64,000 bases of DNA from Paenibacillus macerans (GCF_900454495.1 NZ_UGSI01000001.1:186001-250000); one strand, 5' to 3'; shown: positions 24,725-34,392, counted from the stretch's first letter. Program-made: numbers and translations. The notes: generated by a model from the letters alone, not told the origin.

Positions 24725-26453
24725 GCGGGAACAGTCAAGTCGAAGACCGATCGTAAGCAAGGGACACGGAAGGGGGTGAAAGCTTGAGGATAGGGAAGTA
24801 GGGGAGAGGGGCGGCAGATCAACACTTGCTACCGGAGACTTTGCACGATTATCCCGCTTGATCAGGTAGCAAAGAGAAAGACAAGCTCGGGATAAAAAAA
24901 TATTTGGTGGTGCAGCAGATAGGTTCGAAATAATTTAGACGCGCTTAGGAGACGGACAAGAGATCAAGACAGGAGATCAAGGACCCATTAAGTTGATCTG
25001 CATCAAACTCCCTCCTCCACCGTTCCCAGCGTCACAATCAGGCCGCAGCCGCAAGGGGCTGATTCGGTTGGCGCGCGATTAGCCGGCGGTAAGGGATCGC
25101 CGGAATCGCCACACACATCTGCAGCAACTTCTGCCGCATCGTTTCTTCCGCTCCGGGCAGTCCTCCGGACAGGTGCAGCCGGCGGCGTCCGGTGTACTCG
25201 TTCAGGTACGCCTGCAGATGTTTCAGTCCCAAGGCTCCATACGTACTCTTCAGCGATTCCCACGCCTCTCTCACCACTCTCCGCAAGGGCGCATATAGCC
25301 GAAAGGCCTGAGGGAACAATTGTACCGCCGATGTATGGACATCCACATGCCCATTGATGAACGCGGTTAGATCGTGACGGTCTGCCCTTTTTTCGCCTCC
25401 CCGCTTATCCGGCACCAGGCGGATTTTGACCTGTTCCGGCTCGCCCGACTCCGTGACCGCGCATCCCGCTACGACCGCCGAGGCGTACGGATGCGAAAGC
25501 TGACACCGGGACGGATTACGCCCGTACTGATCGCTGTTCACCTTCACGTCTCCGGAAAGCAGCTCCCGGGCATCGAACTCCCCCACGGCATGGCGTATTT
25601 TGTGCAGCATCGACCAGGCGGTCTTGTAGGCGACCCGGATCACCTGGCGCAGCCGCAGCGCCGAGATGCCGCCCTCAAGCAGGAACATATCCAGCGCCTT
25701 GAACCATTTGAGCAGGGGGAGATGCGTTCCTTCAAAAATCGTGCCGACCAAAGGCGATGTTTGATGCTTGCACTTTCCGCACTCGAACAAGGGGATATGC
25801 CGGGAGGTCAGACGGCTGCACCGGGTGTGAGCGCAGCGCGGGCAGACGAAGCCGTTTGGCCACTTCATCGCGATCAGCGCTTCCATGCAGTCCTGCTCGC
25901 TGTTAAAACGGCTGCTGAATGATTGAAGTTCCGTTCCCGCATTGATCTCCATGTTTACTCGCCCCCAAATTAACAATATATGAACTTTAGTTCCATTTAT
26001 TTCATTATACCAAACACACGTTCTCTAATCAAGCCGAAAATCTCACCTGAACAGCCTCATTTTTTCCTCGTCTTTTTTGTTTTTTCTCTCTTTTTTGGAA
26101 CCCTCGTTCTAGCCCCCCTGCTCCCTGCTCCTGAACAATGGGGATAATCGTGCAAAGGCAGGCAGCAGGCAGGGACACCAAGACACGACGCTTTAGATGG
26201 TCCCTTTAGAAAGCCCCTCACCTGGCATCGATTTGTGACACGGCTCGAAACGGCTATAGTACAAAAGGTAGGTACACCGACCCTGCCGGATCGTGACGTC
26301 TCTATATCGTTAAGGCTTCCTCAACGAAGCAGCCAAAATACCGGGAAGATATTGTCCGCCTCTGATTCAGCGCCAACTTCGGCAATGGATTGCTGTTTTG
26401 CCCAGCTTCATCAAAGCTTGTCTGCCGATATTTTGCTGCGAAAGTTGAGTTAT
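24711..26453 (-). mobile_element. IS1595-type insertion sequence (copy 2, complete)
   Basis: The terminal repeats ATAACTCAACTTTCGC (24711-24726) and GCGAAAGTTGAGTTAT (26438-26453) are inverted over 16 bp. They enclose one intact transposase gene with long flanking arms (about 330 bp left, 500 bp right). The right arm contains no gene I can support. At 1743 bp it is longer than a classic IS1595 element. A clear target duplication is not seen. The left 450 bp and parts of the right arm recur at 5098-6105. It is inserted between dapL and the pyr promoter region. Confidence 0.7.
25038..25952 (-). CDS. IS1595-family transposase
   Basis: 304 residues. The N-terminal zinc ribbon (Zn_ribbon_IS1595) has CPRC and CGKC (FVCPRCAHTRC..., PLFECGKCKHQTS). 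The ISXO2-like DDE domain starts near LPLLKWFKALDMFLLEGGISALRLRQVIRVAYKTAWSMLHKIRHAV, with DVKVNSDQYGRNP, VVAGCAVTESG and further acidic residues. The C-terminus is extended and basic (YRRLIARQPNQP). The ATG at 25952 follows GGGGGCGAG; a TTG at 25976 is possible. No stop or frameshift is seen, so this copy may be active and could also mobilise the deleted copy at 5 kb. Confidence 0.88.
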   Translation of the reverse strand: MEINAGTELQSFSSRFNSEQDCMEALIAMKWPNGFVCPRCAHTRCSRLTSRHIPLFECGKCKHQTSPLVGTIFEGTHLPLLKWFKALDMFLLEGGISALRLRQVIRVAYKTAWSMLHKIRHAVGEFDARELLSGDVKVNSDQYGRNPSRCQLSHPYASAVVAGCAVTESGEPEQVKIRLVPDKRGGEKRADRHDLTAFINGHVDVHTSAVQLFPQAFRLYAPLRRVVREAWESLKSTYGALGLKHLQAYLNEYTGRRRLHLSGGLPGAEETMRQKLLQMCVAIPAIPYRRLIARQPNQPLAAAA

Positions 26454-26622
26454 AAGGTCTCAGCCAAGCTGCCAGCGAAATGCCGCTCCAAAAATTCGGT
26501 TGAATAAATATAAATATAAATGTATAATTATTAACAATGATATGCAGCCGCGCTTCCGCTAAACGGAGGATTCGGGTGGTTCCGTCGTGAGCAAGGTGTG
26601 AACGGTTTTAAGGCAGAGCGTC

Positions 26623-26651
26623 TTGACAGGCTGGCATCGTTCTGTCATAAT
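26623..26651 (+). promoter_or_regulatory. Sigma-A promoter of the pyr operon
   Basis: TTGACA (26623-26628), 17 bp, CATAAT (26646-26651): near-consensus, directly before the PyrR-binding leader. Confidence 0.85.
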
Positions 26652-26671
26652 GCATGTAAACCAATAGCACC

Positions 26672-26830
26672 TTTAATTCAGTCCCGTGAGGCTGGCAAGG
26701 TAACGTGAATGGGGAAGCAGGCCGAACTGCGCTTAATTTTCATGAGCTCTGGCATGCCCAATCCCCCGTGACAGTCATAGTTTAACTGTGGCTGGAGACT
26801 CCTTGCCTGGATCAGGCAAGGAGTTTTTTT
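26672..26830 (+). promoter_or_regulatory. PyrR-responsive attenuator in the pyr leader
   Basis: The anti-antiterminator with the PyrR-binding loop AGTCCCGTGAGGCTGGCAAGG (26680-26700) matches the consensus ARUCCNGNGAGGYUNGNAAGG. The terminator ACTCCTTGCCTG/CAGGCAAGGAGT with seven Ts is at 26798-26830. When UMP is plentiful, PyrR binds the first element, prevents the antiterminator and stops transcription before pyrR. Only one such attenuator is seen in the operon, whereas B. subtilis has three. Confidence 0.9.
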
Positions 26831-26889
26831 ATGCGCTGATCACGGAACGAACACGGGTGACCATCAATTGTCCCAAGGAGGTCAAGGCT

Positions 26890-27435
26890 GTGAGCATCGA
26901 AAGTCATATCATTATGGATGAGCAGGCGATTCGGAGGGCGCTTACCAGAATTGCGCATGAGATTTTGGAGCGAAACAAAGGGATCGAAGGTTTGGTGCTG
27001 GCCGGCATCAAAACGCGCGGAGTGTATCTCGCCAAACGGCTGGCCGAGCGGCTGGAAAGCATCGAAGGATCGGCGATTCCGTGGGGAGAGCTTGACGTAA
27101 CGTCCTACCGGGACGACAACACCGAAACGGTGCGAGGAGCCAAGCAAGCCACGTTCCCAGTATCGATTCAAGGCAAAAAAGTCATTTTGTTCGACGATGT
27201 TCTGTATACGGGCCGCACGATCCGGGCCGCGATGGACGCGATCATGGACTGCGGACGGCCGGAATCGATCCAACTGGCGGTTCTCGCCGATCGGGGCCAT
27301 CGGGAACTGCCGATTCGGGCCGATTATATCGGGAAAAACGTGCCGACCTCGCGCACGGAAGAAATCGAAGTGCTGCTTCAAGAACATGACGGAAGCGATC
27401 TTGTCCGTATCCTCCACAACCGGGAGGGGAACTGA
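26890..27435 (+). CDS. pyrR: PyrR, pyr mRNA-binding attenuation protein / uracil phosphoribosyltransferase
   Basis: 181 residues. The PRPP-binding motif is VILFDDVLYTGRTI (about residues 97-110); GLVLAGIKTRGVYLAKRL and DRGHRELPIRADYIGKNVPTS are typical. PyrR senses UMP and binds the leader element at 26680-26700. The GTG at 26890 is chosen because AAGGAGG lies just upstream; an in-frame ATG 27 bp later would lose conserved residues. pyrB starts one base after the stop. Confidence 0.94.
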   Translation: MSIESHIIMDEQAIRRALTRIAHEILERNKGIEGLVLAGIKTRGVYLAKRLAERLESIEGSAIPWGELDVTSYRDDNTETVRGAKQATFPVSIQGKKVILFDDVLYTGRTIRAAMDAIMDCGRPESIQLAVLADRGHRELPIRADYIGKNVPTSRTEEIEVLLQEHDGSDLVRILHNREGN

Positions 27436-27436
27436 C

Positions 27437-28348
27437 ATGGCGCTGACGATGGCGGCAGTGAAGGAACGCAGCTTGCTGGGACTCAAAAACCTGAGCGCGT
27501 CGGAGATTTCCTCCATTTTGGACCGGGCGGCCCACTGGGACGCTAAAGCAGATAAAGTGATCCCGGTCCTGCAGGACCGTTTCGTAGCCAATATGTTTTT
27601 TGAAAACAGCACGCGGACCCGCTTTTCCTTCGAAATGGCGGAGAAAAGGCTGGGCGCGCAGGTGCTTAACTTCGCGGCGGCGGTCTCGAGCGTAGAAAAA
27701 GGCGAGTCGATTTACGACACCGTCCGCACGCTGGAATCGATGGGCATCGACGCCGGCGTCATCCGGCTTAAGCCGATCGGCATGCTTGAAGGAATTGCGG
27801 AAAAAATCGGCGTTCCGCTCGTCAATGCCGGCGACGGCAACAACGAGCACCCGACGCAAGCGCTGCTCGATCTTTATACGATGAAGGCCCATTTCGGGGA
27901 ATTGAAGGGGCTCAAGGTGTCGATCATCGGCGACATCAAACATAGCCGGGTTGCCCGCTCCAACCTGTGGGCCCTGCAAAAATTCGGCGCGGAAGTGAAG
28001 CTGTGCGCGCCGGAAAACATGCAGGCCCGGGAGCTTGAAGCTTACGCTTCTTACGTATCGATGGAAGAAGCGCTTGGCGCCGACGTCGTGATGATGCTCC
28101 GGGTTCAGCTGGAGCGCCATACGGACGGCATCTTGAAATCGGCGGCCGAGTATCGTCTCCATTATGGTTTAACGGAAGAGAGAGCGGCCAAACTGCCGCC
28201 GCACGCGCTGATCATGCACCCGGCTCCGGTAAACCGGGGCGTGGAAATCGACGACGCGCTTGTGGAGCACCCGCAGTCGCGCATCTTTAAGCAGATGCAA
28301 AACGGCGTGCCGATCCGCATGGCCGTCCTGGAACGGGCCCTACGCTAG
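27437..28348 (+). CDS. pyrB: Aspartate carbamoyltransferase catalytic subunit
   Basis: 303 residues. The carbamoyl-phosphate loop FENSTRTRFSFEMAEKRLGA and the aspartate-side GDGNNEHPTQALLDLYT and HPAPVNRGVEI are present. It condenses carbamoyl phosphate and aspartate, the first dedicated pyrimidine step. The ATG follows the pyrR stop by one base, with GGGAGGGG upstream. The uracil permease gene pyrP, between pyrR and pyrB in B. subtilis, is absent here. Confidence 0.95.
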   Translation: MALTMAAVKERSLLGLKNLSASEISSILDRAAHWDAKADKVIPVLQDRFVANMFFENSTRTRFSFEMAEKRLGAQVLNFAAAVSSVEKGESIYDTVRTLESMGIDAGVIRLKPIGMLEGIAEKIGVPLVNAGDGNNEHPTQALLDLYTMKAHFGELKGLKVSIIGDIKHSRVARSNLWALQKFGAEVKLCAPENMQARELEAYASYVSMEEALGADVVMMLRVQLERHTDGILKSAAEYRLHYGLTEERAAKLPPHALIMHPAPVNRGVEIDDALVEHPQSRIFKQMQNGVPIRMAVLERALR

Positions 28349-28426
28349 GGCCGTGCAGGGAAATAAAGCGCCGTAACCCGCCGTCCTATTCCAAAATCGT
28401 ACGAAAGAGCGGAGGATGAACATTCC

Positions 28427-29719
28427 ATGCGACTTATTATTATAAATGCCAATATCCTAAATAGCGACGGGGAACTGCAATTATCTCGAATCACCGTCCA
28501 TAACGGAATCGTCGAAAGTATTTCGGTTAACGGGGCCGGGGAGGCCGCAGCGGCCGATCCGGATACGCGGATAATCGACGCCGGCGGCAAGCTGGTAACC
28601 CCGGGTTTTATCGACATGCACGTGCATTTGCGCGAACCGGGCTTTGAGCATAAAGAAACGATCGAAACGGGCTCGCGCTCGGCGGCCAAAGGCGGCTTCA
28701 CCACGATCGCCTGCATGCCGAACACGAGACCGGTGACCGATAATCCCGACACGGTAAAATACGTAAAACAAAAAGCGGACGAAGCGGGGCTCGTCAATGT
28801 GCTGCCGTACGCGGCGATCACGAAAGGCGAGCTTGGCCGCGAGTTGACCGACTTTGCCGCGCTGAAGGAAGCCGGCGCAATCGGCTTCACCGACGACGGC
28901 GTAGGCGTGCAGAGCGCGCAGATGATGAAGGACGCGATGAAACTGGCGGCGTCGCTGGCTATGCCGGTCATCGCCCACTGCGAGGACAACTCGCTGGTGG
29001 AAGGAGCGCCGGTCGCCGAGGGGGAATTCGCCAGACGGCACGGCTTGAAAGGCATCCCGAACGAGTCGGAGGCGATCCATGTCGGGCGCGATATTTTGCT
29101 TGCGGAAGCGACGGGCGTTCACTACCACGTCTGCCACGTCAGCACGGAGCAGTCGATCCGCTTGATCCGGCAGGCCAAAGAGATCGGCATCAACGTGACC
29201 GCCGAGGTATGCCCGCACCATCTGATCCTGGCGGACGAAGATATCCCTGGGCTGGACGCCAACTGGAAAATGAATCCGCCGCTGCGCTCCCGCCGGGACG
29301 TGGAGGCTTGTATCGCGGCATTGGAGGACGGAACGATCGACATCATCGTCACCGATCACGCGCCGCACAGCGAGGAAGAAAAGGCCAAGGGCATGCAGCT
29401 TGCGCCGTTTGGCATCGTCGGTTTCGAAACGGCGTTCCCGCTGCTGTACACCAAATTTGTGGCCGAAGGCCGCTGGACTTTGGGGATGCTGGTGCAGCGC
29501 ATGACTGCAGATCCGGCGAAAGTGTTCGGGCTAAAGGCCGGACGCCTCGCTCCCGGCGCTCCCGCCGATCTGACGATCGTCGATTTGCAGGAGGAGCGGC
29601 CCGTCGATCCGGCGGCCTTTGCCTCGAAAGGGCGCAACACGCCGTTTGCCGGGTGGAAGCTGAAGGGCTGGCCGGTGGCGACGATCGTGGGCGGAAACCT
29701 GGTTTGGTCTGAGGCATAG
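28427..29719 (+). CDS. pyrC: Dihydroorotase
   Basis: 430 residues, class I amidohydrolase. Zinc ligands are in DMHVHLREPG (HxH), HCEDNS, HYHVCHVST and the aspartate of IVTDHAPHSEEEK. It closes carbamoyl-aspartate to dihydroorotate. GGAGG lies 12 bp before the ATG, a rather long spacing. It is followed by carA after a 100-bp gap with degenerate tandem repeats. Confidence 0.95.
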   Translation: MRLIIINANILNSDGELQLSRITVHNGIVESISVNGAGEAAAADPDTRIIDAGGKLVTPGFIDMHVHLREPGFEHKETIETGSRSAAKGGFTTIACMPNTRPVTDNPDTVKYVKQKADEAGLVNVLPYAAITKGELGRELTDFAALKEAGAIGFTDDGVGVQSAQMMKDAMKLAASLAMPVIAHCEDNSLVEGAPVAEGEFARRHGLKGIPNESEAIHVGRDILLAEATGVHYHVCHVSTEQSIRLIRQAKEIGINVTAEVCPHHLILADEDIPGLDANWKMNPPLRSRRDVEACIAALEDGTIDIIVTDHAPHSEEEKAKGMQLAPFGIVGFETAFPLLYTKFVAEGRWTLGMLVQRMTADPAKVFGLKAGRLAPGAPADLTIVDLQEERPVDPAAFASKGRNTPFAGWKLKGWPVATIVGGNLVWSEA

Positions 29720-29772
29720 GCTTGAGGCATAGGGCCAAGGCAGGTCCGAGGTATAGGTCTGAGGCATAAGCC
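29705..29772 (+). repeat. Degenerate short tandem repeat between pyrC and carA
   Basis: About five imperfect copies of a 12-17 bp unit (TCTGAGGCATAGG, CTTGAGGCATAGG, GTCCGAGGTATAGG, GTCTGAGGCATAAG...) begin in the last codons of pyrC. It looks like replication slippage. Confidence 0.6.
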
Positions 29773-29820
29773 CAATCATGGGCTCTGATGAATATAGAAC
29801 TTCTAAAGGAGTGCTGCAGG

Positions 29821-30957
29821 ATGCAAGCAAGATTGTTGTTGGAAGACGGCACGTTGTTTACCGGAACCTCATTCGGGGCGGAAGGCGAAAAAACGGGCGA
29901 GGTCGTTTTTAATACGGGAATAACGGGATACCAGGAGGTTTTGTCCGACCCGTCCTACTGCGGACAAATCGTCACCATGACCTATCCGCTGATCGGGAAC
30001 TACGGCATCTCGCGGGATGATTTCGAATCGATCGTACCGTCGATCCACGGGTTCGTGGTACGCCGGTACGAGCCGACGCCCAGCAACTGGCGGGCGCAGT
30101 ACAACCTGGGCGATTTGCTTAAGGAATACGGGATTCCCGGCATTGCCGATATCGATACCCGCATGCTGACGCGCATCATCCGCCATCAGGGGACGATGCG
30201 GGGGATCCTGACCACCTCCTCGAAATCGGTTGAAGAGCTGAAGGAAATGATGCTCGCCACCAGCATCGAGGAACTGCGCAATCAGGTGGCCCAAACCTCG
30301 ACGAAGCACGTTTACAGCAGCCCGGGCTCGAAGGAGCGCATCGTGCTTGTGGACTTCGGCGCCAAAAGCGGTATTTTACGCGAACTCAACAGACGGGATT
30401 GCGATGTGGTCATCGTGCCGCATAACACGACCGCGGAGGAAATCCGCCGCCTGCATCCCGACGGGATTCAGCTGTCCAACGGCCCCGGAGACCCGAAAGA
30501 CGTGCCTTACGCGGCGGAAATGATCTCCGAACTGCTCGGCGAATATCCGATTTTCGGCATCTGCCTGGGTCACCAACTGTTCGCATTGGCATGCGGAGCC
30601 GATACGGAGAAACTGAAATTCGGCCACCGCGGCGGCAACCATCCGGTCAAAGAGCTGGAATCGGGACGCTGCTACATCACGTCCCAGAACCACGGGTACA
30701 CGGTAACGGAATCGTCCCTGAACGGAACGGACCTAGAAGTAACGCATATCAACAATAACGACAAAACGATCGAAGGCTTGAAGCATAAAAAATATCCGGC
30801 TTTTTCGGTGCAGTACCATCCGGAGGCCGCTCCCGGACCTTACGACAACAGCTACCTGTTCGACCGCTTCATCGAAATGATCCGGGAGCATAAGCGCCTG
30901 CATCCGCAAAAGCCCCGTCAGGCCGAACTCATGGCCGCTGCGAAAGGAGAACTGTAA
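29821..30957 (+). CDS. carA: Carbamoyl-phosphate synthase small (glutaminase) subunit
   Basis: 378 residues. The N-terminal CPSase small-chain domain (LLEDGTLFTGTSFGAEGEKTGEVVFNTGITGYQEVLSDPSY) is followed by a class I glutamine amidotransferase. Cys248 is in IFGICLGHQLFALACG, and the His/Glu pair is in VQYHPEAAPGP. It supplies ammonia through a tunnel to CarB. AAGGAG lies 9 bp before the ATG at 29821; an upstream in-frame ATG at 29788 has no ribosome site. carB starts 3 bp after the stop. Confidence 0.95.
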   Translation: MQARLLLEDGTLFTGTSFGAEGEKTGEVVFNTGITGYQEVLSDPSYCGQIVTMTYPLIGNYGISRDDFESIVPSIHGFVVRRYEPTPSNWRAQYNLGDLLKEYGIPGIADIDTRMLTRIIRHQGTMRGILTTSSKSVEELKEMMLATSIEELRNQVAQTSTKHVYSSPGSKERIVLVDFGAKSGILRELNRRDCDVVIVPHNTTAEEIRRLHPDGIQLSNGPGDPKDVPYAAEMISELLGEYPIFGICLGHQLFALACGADTEKLKFGHRGGNHPVKELESGRCYITSQNHGYTVTESSLNGTDLEVTHINNNDKTIEGLKHKKYPAFSVQYHPEAAPGPYDNSYLFDRFIEMIREHKRLHPQKPRQAELMAAAKGEL

Positions 30958-30960
30958 TCC

Positions 30961-33900
30961 ATGCCGATCAACAAAGACCTCAAGAAGATACTCGTCATCG
31001 GTTCCGGCCCGATCGTCATCGGCCAGGCTGCGGAGTTTGACTATGCCGGAACGCAGGCCTGCCAGGCGCTGAAGGAAGAAGGCGTCGAGGTGGTGCTGAT
31101 CAACAGCAACCCGGCGACGATCATGACGGATACCAATATGGCCGACAAAGTATACATCGAACCGATCACGCTTGAGTTCGTGACGCAAATCATCCGCCAG
31201 GAGCGCCCGGACGGCCTGCTGCCGACGCTGGGAGGCCAAACCGGCCTGAACATGGCCGTCGAATTGGCCCGCGCCGGCGTGCTGGAGCGCGAAAACGTCA
31301 AGCTGCTCGGCACGCAGCTGACCTCGATCGAAAAGGCGGAGGACCGCGACCTGTTCCGCGAGCTGATGCGCGAGCTGGAGCAGCCGGTGCCGGAAAGCAC
31401 GATCATCACCTCGGTCGATGAGGCGCTGTCCTTTGCCGCGGAGATCGGCTATCCGGTCATCGTGCGTCCGGCCTATACGCTGGGCGGCACCGGCGGCGGC
31501 ATCTGCGCCACGGAGGAGGAGCTTAAGGAAACGGTCGCTTCGGGGATCCGCTACAGCCCGATCGGCCAATGCCTGATCGAAAAATCGATCGCCGGCATGA
31601 AGGAAATCGAATACGAAGTCATGCGGGACGCAAATGACAACTGCATCGTCGTCTGCAACATGGAGAACTTTGACCCGGTGGGCGTACATACCGGGGACAG
31701 CATCGTCGTAGCTCCGAGCCAGACGCTTTCCGACCGCGAGTATCAAATGCTGCGTTCGGCGTCGCTGAAAATCATCCGCGCGTTGAACATCGAAGGCGGC
31801 TGCAACGTCCAGTTCGCGCTCGATCCGCAAAGCTTCCAGTACTACGTTATCGAAGTAAACCCGCGGGTGAGCCGTTCTTCGGCGCTCGCCTCCAAAGCGA
31901 CGGGCTACCCGATCGCCAAAATGGCGGCGAAAATCGCCCTCGGCTATACGCTCGACGAAATCGTCAACCCGGTTACGGGCCAGACATACGCTTGTTTTGA
32001 ACCGACGCTCGACTACATCGTCAGCAAAATCCCGCGCTGGCCGTTCGACAAATTCGTCAGCGCCAACCGCAAGCTGGGCACGCAGATGAAAGCGACCGGC
32101 GAAGTGATGGCGATCGGACGGACGTTTGAAGAGTCGATTCACAAAGCGGTCCGCTCGCTGGAGATCGGCACACACCGCCTGTACTTGAAAGGGGCGGAAA
32201 AGATCGACAACGGGACATTGGACGCCCGCTTGATCAAAGCCGACGACGAGCGCCTGTTCCTGATCGCCGAAGCGTTCCGCCGCGGCTACAAGCTGCAGCA
32301 GATCCACGACCTGACGGGCATCGACTGGTGGTTCCTGGACAAAATCGAACGTTTGGTCGAGTTCGAGAAGCGGATCGCCGGCGAAGAAATTTTGTCCTAT
32401 GAAACCTTGTACGAAGCCAAGCGGCTCGGCTTTACCGACCGGGCGATCGCCGAGCTGCGCGCGGCGGGGCAGCCGCTGGGCACGCATTTGACCGAAGCCG
32501 AGGTCAGAAGCTTCCGCAAGGAGCGTGGCCTGCGGCCGGTATATAAAATGGTCGATACGTGCGCGGCGGAGTTTGAAGCTTCCACGCCATACTATTACTC
32601 GACCTATGAAACGGAAAACGAAGTCGTCCAATCCGCGAAGGAAAAAATCGTCGTGCTCGGCTCCGGCCCGATCCGGATCGGCCAGGGCATCGAGTTCGAC
32701 TACTCCACGGTGCACGCGGTTTGGGCGATTCAAAAGGCCGGTTATGAAGCGGTCATCATCAACAACAATCCGGAGACGGTGTCCACCGATTTCAACACCT
32801 CGGACCGTCTTTATTTCGAGCCGCTGTTCTTCGAAGACGTGATGAACGTTATCGAGCAGGAAAATCCGGTTGGCGTCATCGTCCAGTTCGGCGGCCAAAC
32901 GGCGATCAACCTGGCGGCGCCGCTGGAGGCGGCCGGCGTGCGCATCCTCGGCACCTCCCTGGCATCGATCGACGAGGCGGAGGATCGCAAAAAGTTCGAA
33001 GCGCTGCTCTCCAGGCTGCATATCGCCCAACCTAAAGGCAGCACGGTCACCTCGGTCGAGGAGGCGGTGGGAACCGCGCAAGCGCTTGGTTATCCGGTGC
33101 TGGTGCGCCCGTCGTACGTCCTGGGCGGCCGGGCGATGGAAATCGTCTACTCCGATGGCGAGCTGCTGAGATACATGGAGGAAGCGGTCAACATCAACCC
33201 GCAGCATCCGGTGCTGATCGACCGCTACATGCTGGGCAAAGAGGTGGAGGTCGATGCGATCTGCGACGGGGAAACCGTGCTGATTCCGGGGATCATGGAG
33301 CATATCGAACGCGCCGGCGTGCACTCCGGAGACTCGATTGCGGTGTACCCGCCGCAGCATTTGTCCGCCGAACTGAAGGAGAAAATCGTCGAAATCACGA
33401 TCAAAATCGCCAGAGAGCTGAAAACCATCGGTCTCGTCAACATCCAATTCGTTATCTACAAGGATGAAGTGTACGTCATCGAGGTTAACCCGCGCTCTTC
33501 GCGGACGGTGCCGTTCTTGAGCAAGGTGACGAACATCCCGATGGCGGGCGTGGCGACGCAGTGCATTCTCGGCACGAAGCTGAGCGATCTTGGCTATAAG
33601 GACGGCCTATGGCCGGAAAGCGAGCAGGTTGCCGTCAAAGTGCCGGTGTTCTCCTTTGCCAAGCTGCGCCGGGTCGAGCCGACGCTCGGTCCGGAAATGA
33701 AATCGACCGGAGAAGTCATGGGCCGCGATCCGCAGTATGCCAAGGCGCTGTATAAAGGCCTTATCGGGGCCGGAATGAAAATTCCTGCGACCGGTGCGAT
33801 CATCGCGACCGTGGCGGATAAAGATAAGCAGGAAGCGGTCGAGCTGCTGCGCGGCTTCTATCGCCTGGGCTACAAAATCATCGCCACGGACGGGACGGCT

Positions 33901-34173
33901 TCCGCGCTGATCGACGCGGGCATCCATGTGACAACCGTCTACAAGCTGTCGGAAGGCGTGCCGAACATCCTGGATTTGATCCGGAACGGGGAAGCGCACT
34001 TCGTCATCAACACGCTGACAAAAGGCAAGGAACCGGAACGCGACGGGTTCCGCATCCGCCGGGAAGCGGTGGAGAACGGCGTCGTCTGCATGACCTCGCT
34101 CGATACGGTGCGCGCGCTGCTCGAGATGTTGGAGGCGATCAACTTCTCCTCCCAAGCGATGCCTTCTTTATAA
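30961..34173 (+). CDS. carB: Carbamoyl-phosphate synthase large subunit
   Basis: 1070 residues, full length. It has two ATP-grasp halves beginning KKILVIGSGPIVIGQAAEFDY (residue about 8) and EKIVVLGSGPIRIGQGIEFDY (about 560). The oligomerisation domain lies between them, and a C-terminal MGS-like regulatory domain (from about 930) holds the allosteric site for UMP and PRPP. It makes carbamoyl phosphate from bicarbonate, two ATP and glutamine-derived ammonia. It is followed by a mobile repeat instead of pyrK-pyrD. Confidence 0.96.
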   Translation: MPINKDLKKILVIGSGPIVIGQAAEFDYAGTQACQALKEEGVEVVLINSNPATIMTDTNMADKVYIEPITLEFVTQIIRQERPDGLLPTLGGQTGLNMAVELARAGVLERENVKLLGTQLTSIEKAEDRDLFRELMRELEQPVPESTIITSVDEALSFAAEIGYPVIVRPAYTLGGTGGGICATEEELKETVASGIRYSPIGQCLIEKSIAGMKEIEYEVMRDANDNCIVVCNMENFDPVGVHTGDSIVVAPSQTLSDREYQMLRSASLKIIRALNIEGGCNVQFALDPQSFQYYVIEVNPRVSRSSALASKATGYPIAKMAAKIALGYTLDEIVNPVTGQTYACFEPTLDYIVSKIPRWPFDKFVSANRKLGTQMKATGEVMAIGRTFEESIHKAVRSLEIGTHRLYLKGAEKIDNGTLDARLIKADDERLFLIAEAFRRGYKLQQIHDLTGIDWWFLDKIERLVEFEKRIAGEEILSYETLYEAKRLGFTDRAIAELRAAGQPLGTHLTEAEVRSFRKERGLRPVYKMVDTCAAEFEASTPYYYSTYETENEVVQSAKEKIVVLGSGPIRIGQGIEFDYSTVHAVWAIQKAGYEAVIINNNPETVSTDFNTSDRLYFEPLFFEDVMNVIEQENPVGVIVQFGGQTAINLAAPLEAAGVRILGTSLASIDEAEDRKKFEALLSRLHIAQPKGSTVTSVEEAVGTAQALGYPVLVRPSYVLGGRAMEIVYSDGELLRYMEEAVNINPQHPVLIDRYMLGKEVEVDAICDGETVLIPGIMEHIERAGVHSGDSIAVYPPQHLSAELKEKIVEITIKIARELKTIGLVNIQFVIYKDEVYVIEVNPRSSRTVPFLSKVTNIPMAGVATQCILGTKLSDLGYKDGLWPESEQVAVKVPVFSFAKLRRVEPTLGPEMKSTGEVMGRDPQYAKALYKGLIGAGMKIPATGAIIATVADKDKQEAVELLRGFYRLGYKIIATDGTASALIDAGIHVTTVYKLSEGVPNILDLIRNGEAHFVINTLTKGKEPERDGFRIRREAVENGVVCMTSLDTVRALLEMLEAINFSSQAMPSL

Positions 34174-34180
34174 GAGGTAA

Positions 34181-34347
34181 GTTCAAAAAGTCCGCTTTTG
34201 ATCACGAAGTGAATCAAGAAGTAACTCGACATCGAATCTTGAATTCAGCCGGGCCTTCCGTTGCTCACGTACCCAAAACGTACGCTCCGCTACTCAGTCC
34301 CTGGCTTCATCCAACCTTCTCGGTGCTGAAAACCGACCTTTTTGAAC
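34181..34347. repeat. 167-bp MITE-like repeat (copy B) between carB and pyrF
   Basis: It is bounded by GTTCAAAAAGTC and GACCTTTTTGAAC, inverted over 12-13 bp with one gap. It is in opposite orientation to copy A at 16659-16825, with the same length and high similarity through GTACCCAAAACGTACGCTCCG. No coding capacity. Confidence 0.8.
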
Positions 34348-34392
34348 ACTAACTATTAAGAGGGGTCATTTGGACGGATAATTCGATTACAA

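Noticed and set aside
26235..26507. 90-codon frame in the right arm of the IS
   Set aside because: No ribosome site, no conservation in copy 1, crosses the IS end.
30733..33447. 904-codon open frame antisense to carA/carB
   Set aside because: Its composition (Asp, Arg, His, Phe rich) is typical of the antisense of GC-rich coding DNA; carB on the plus strand is unambiguous.
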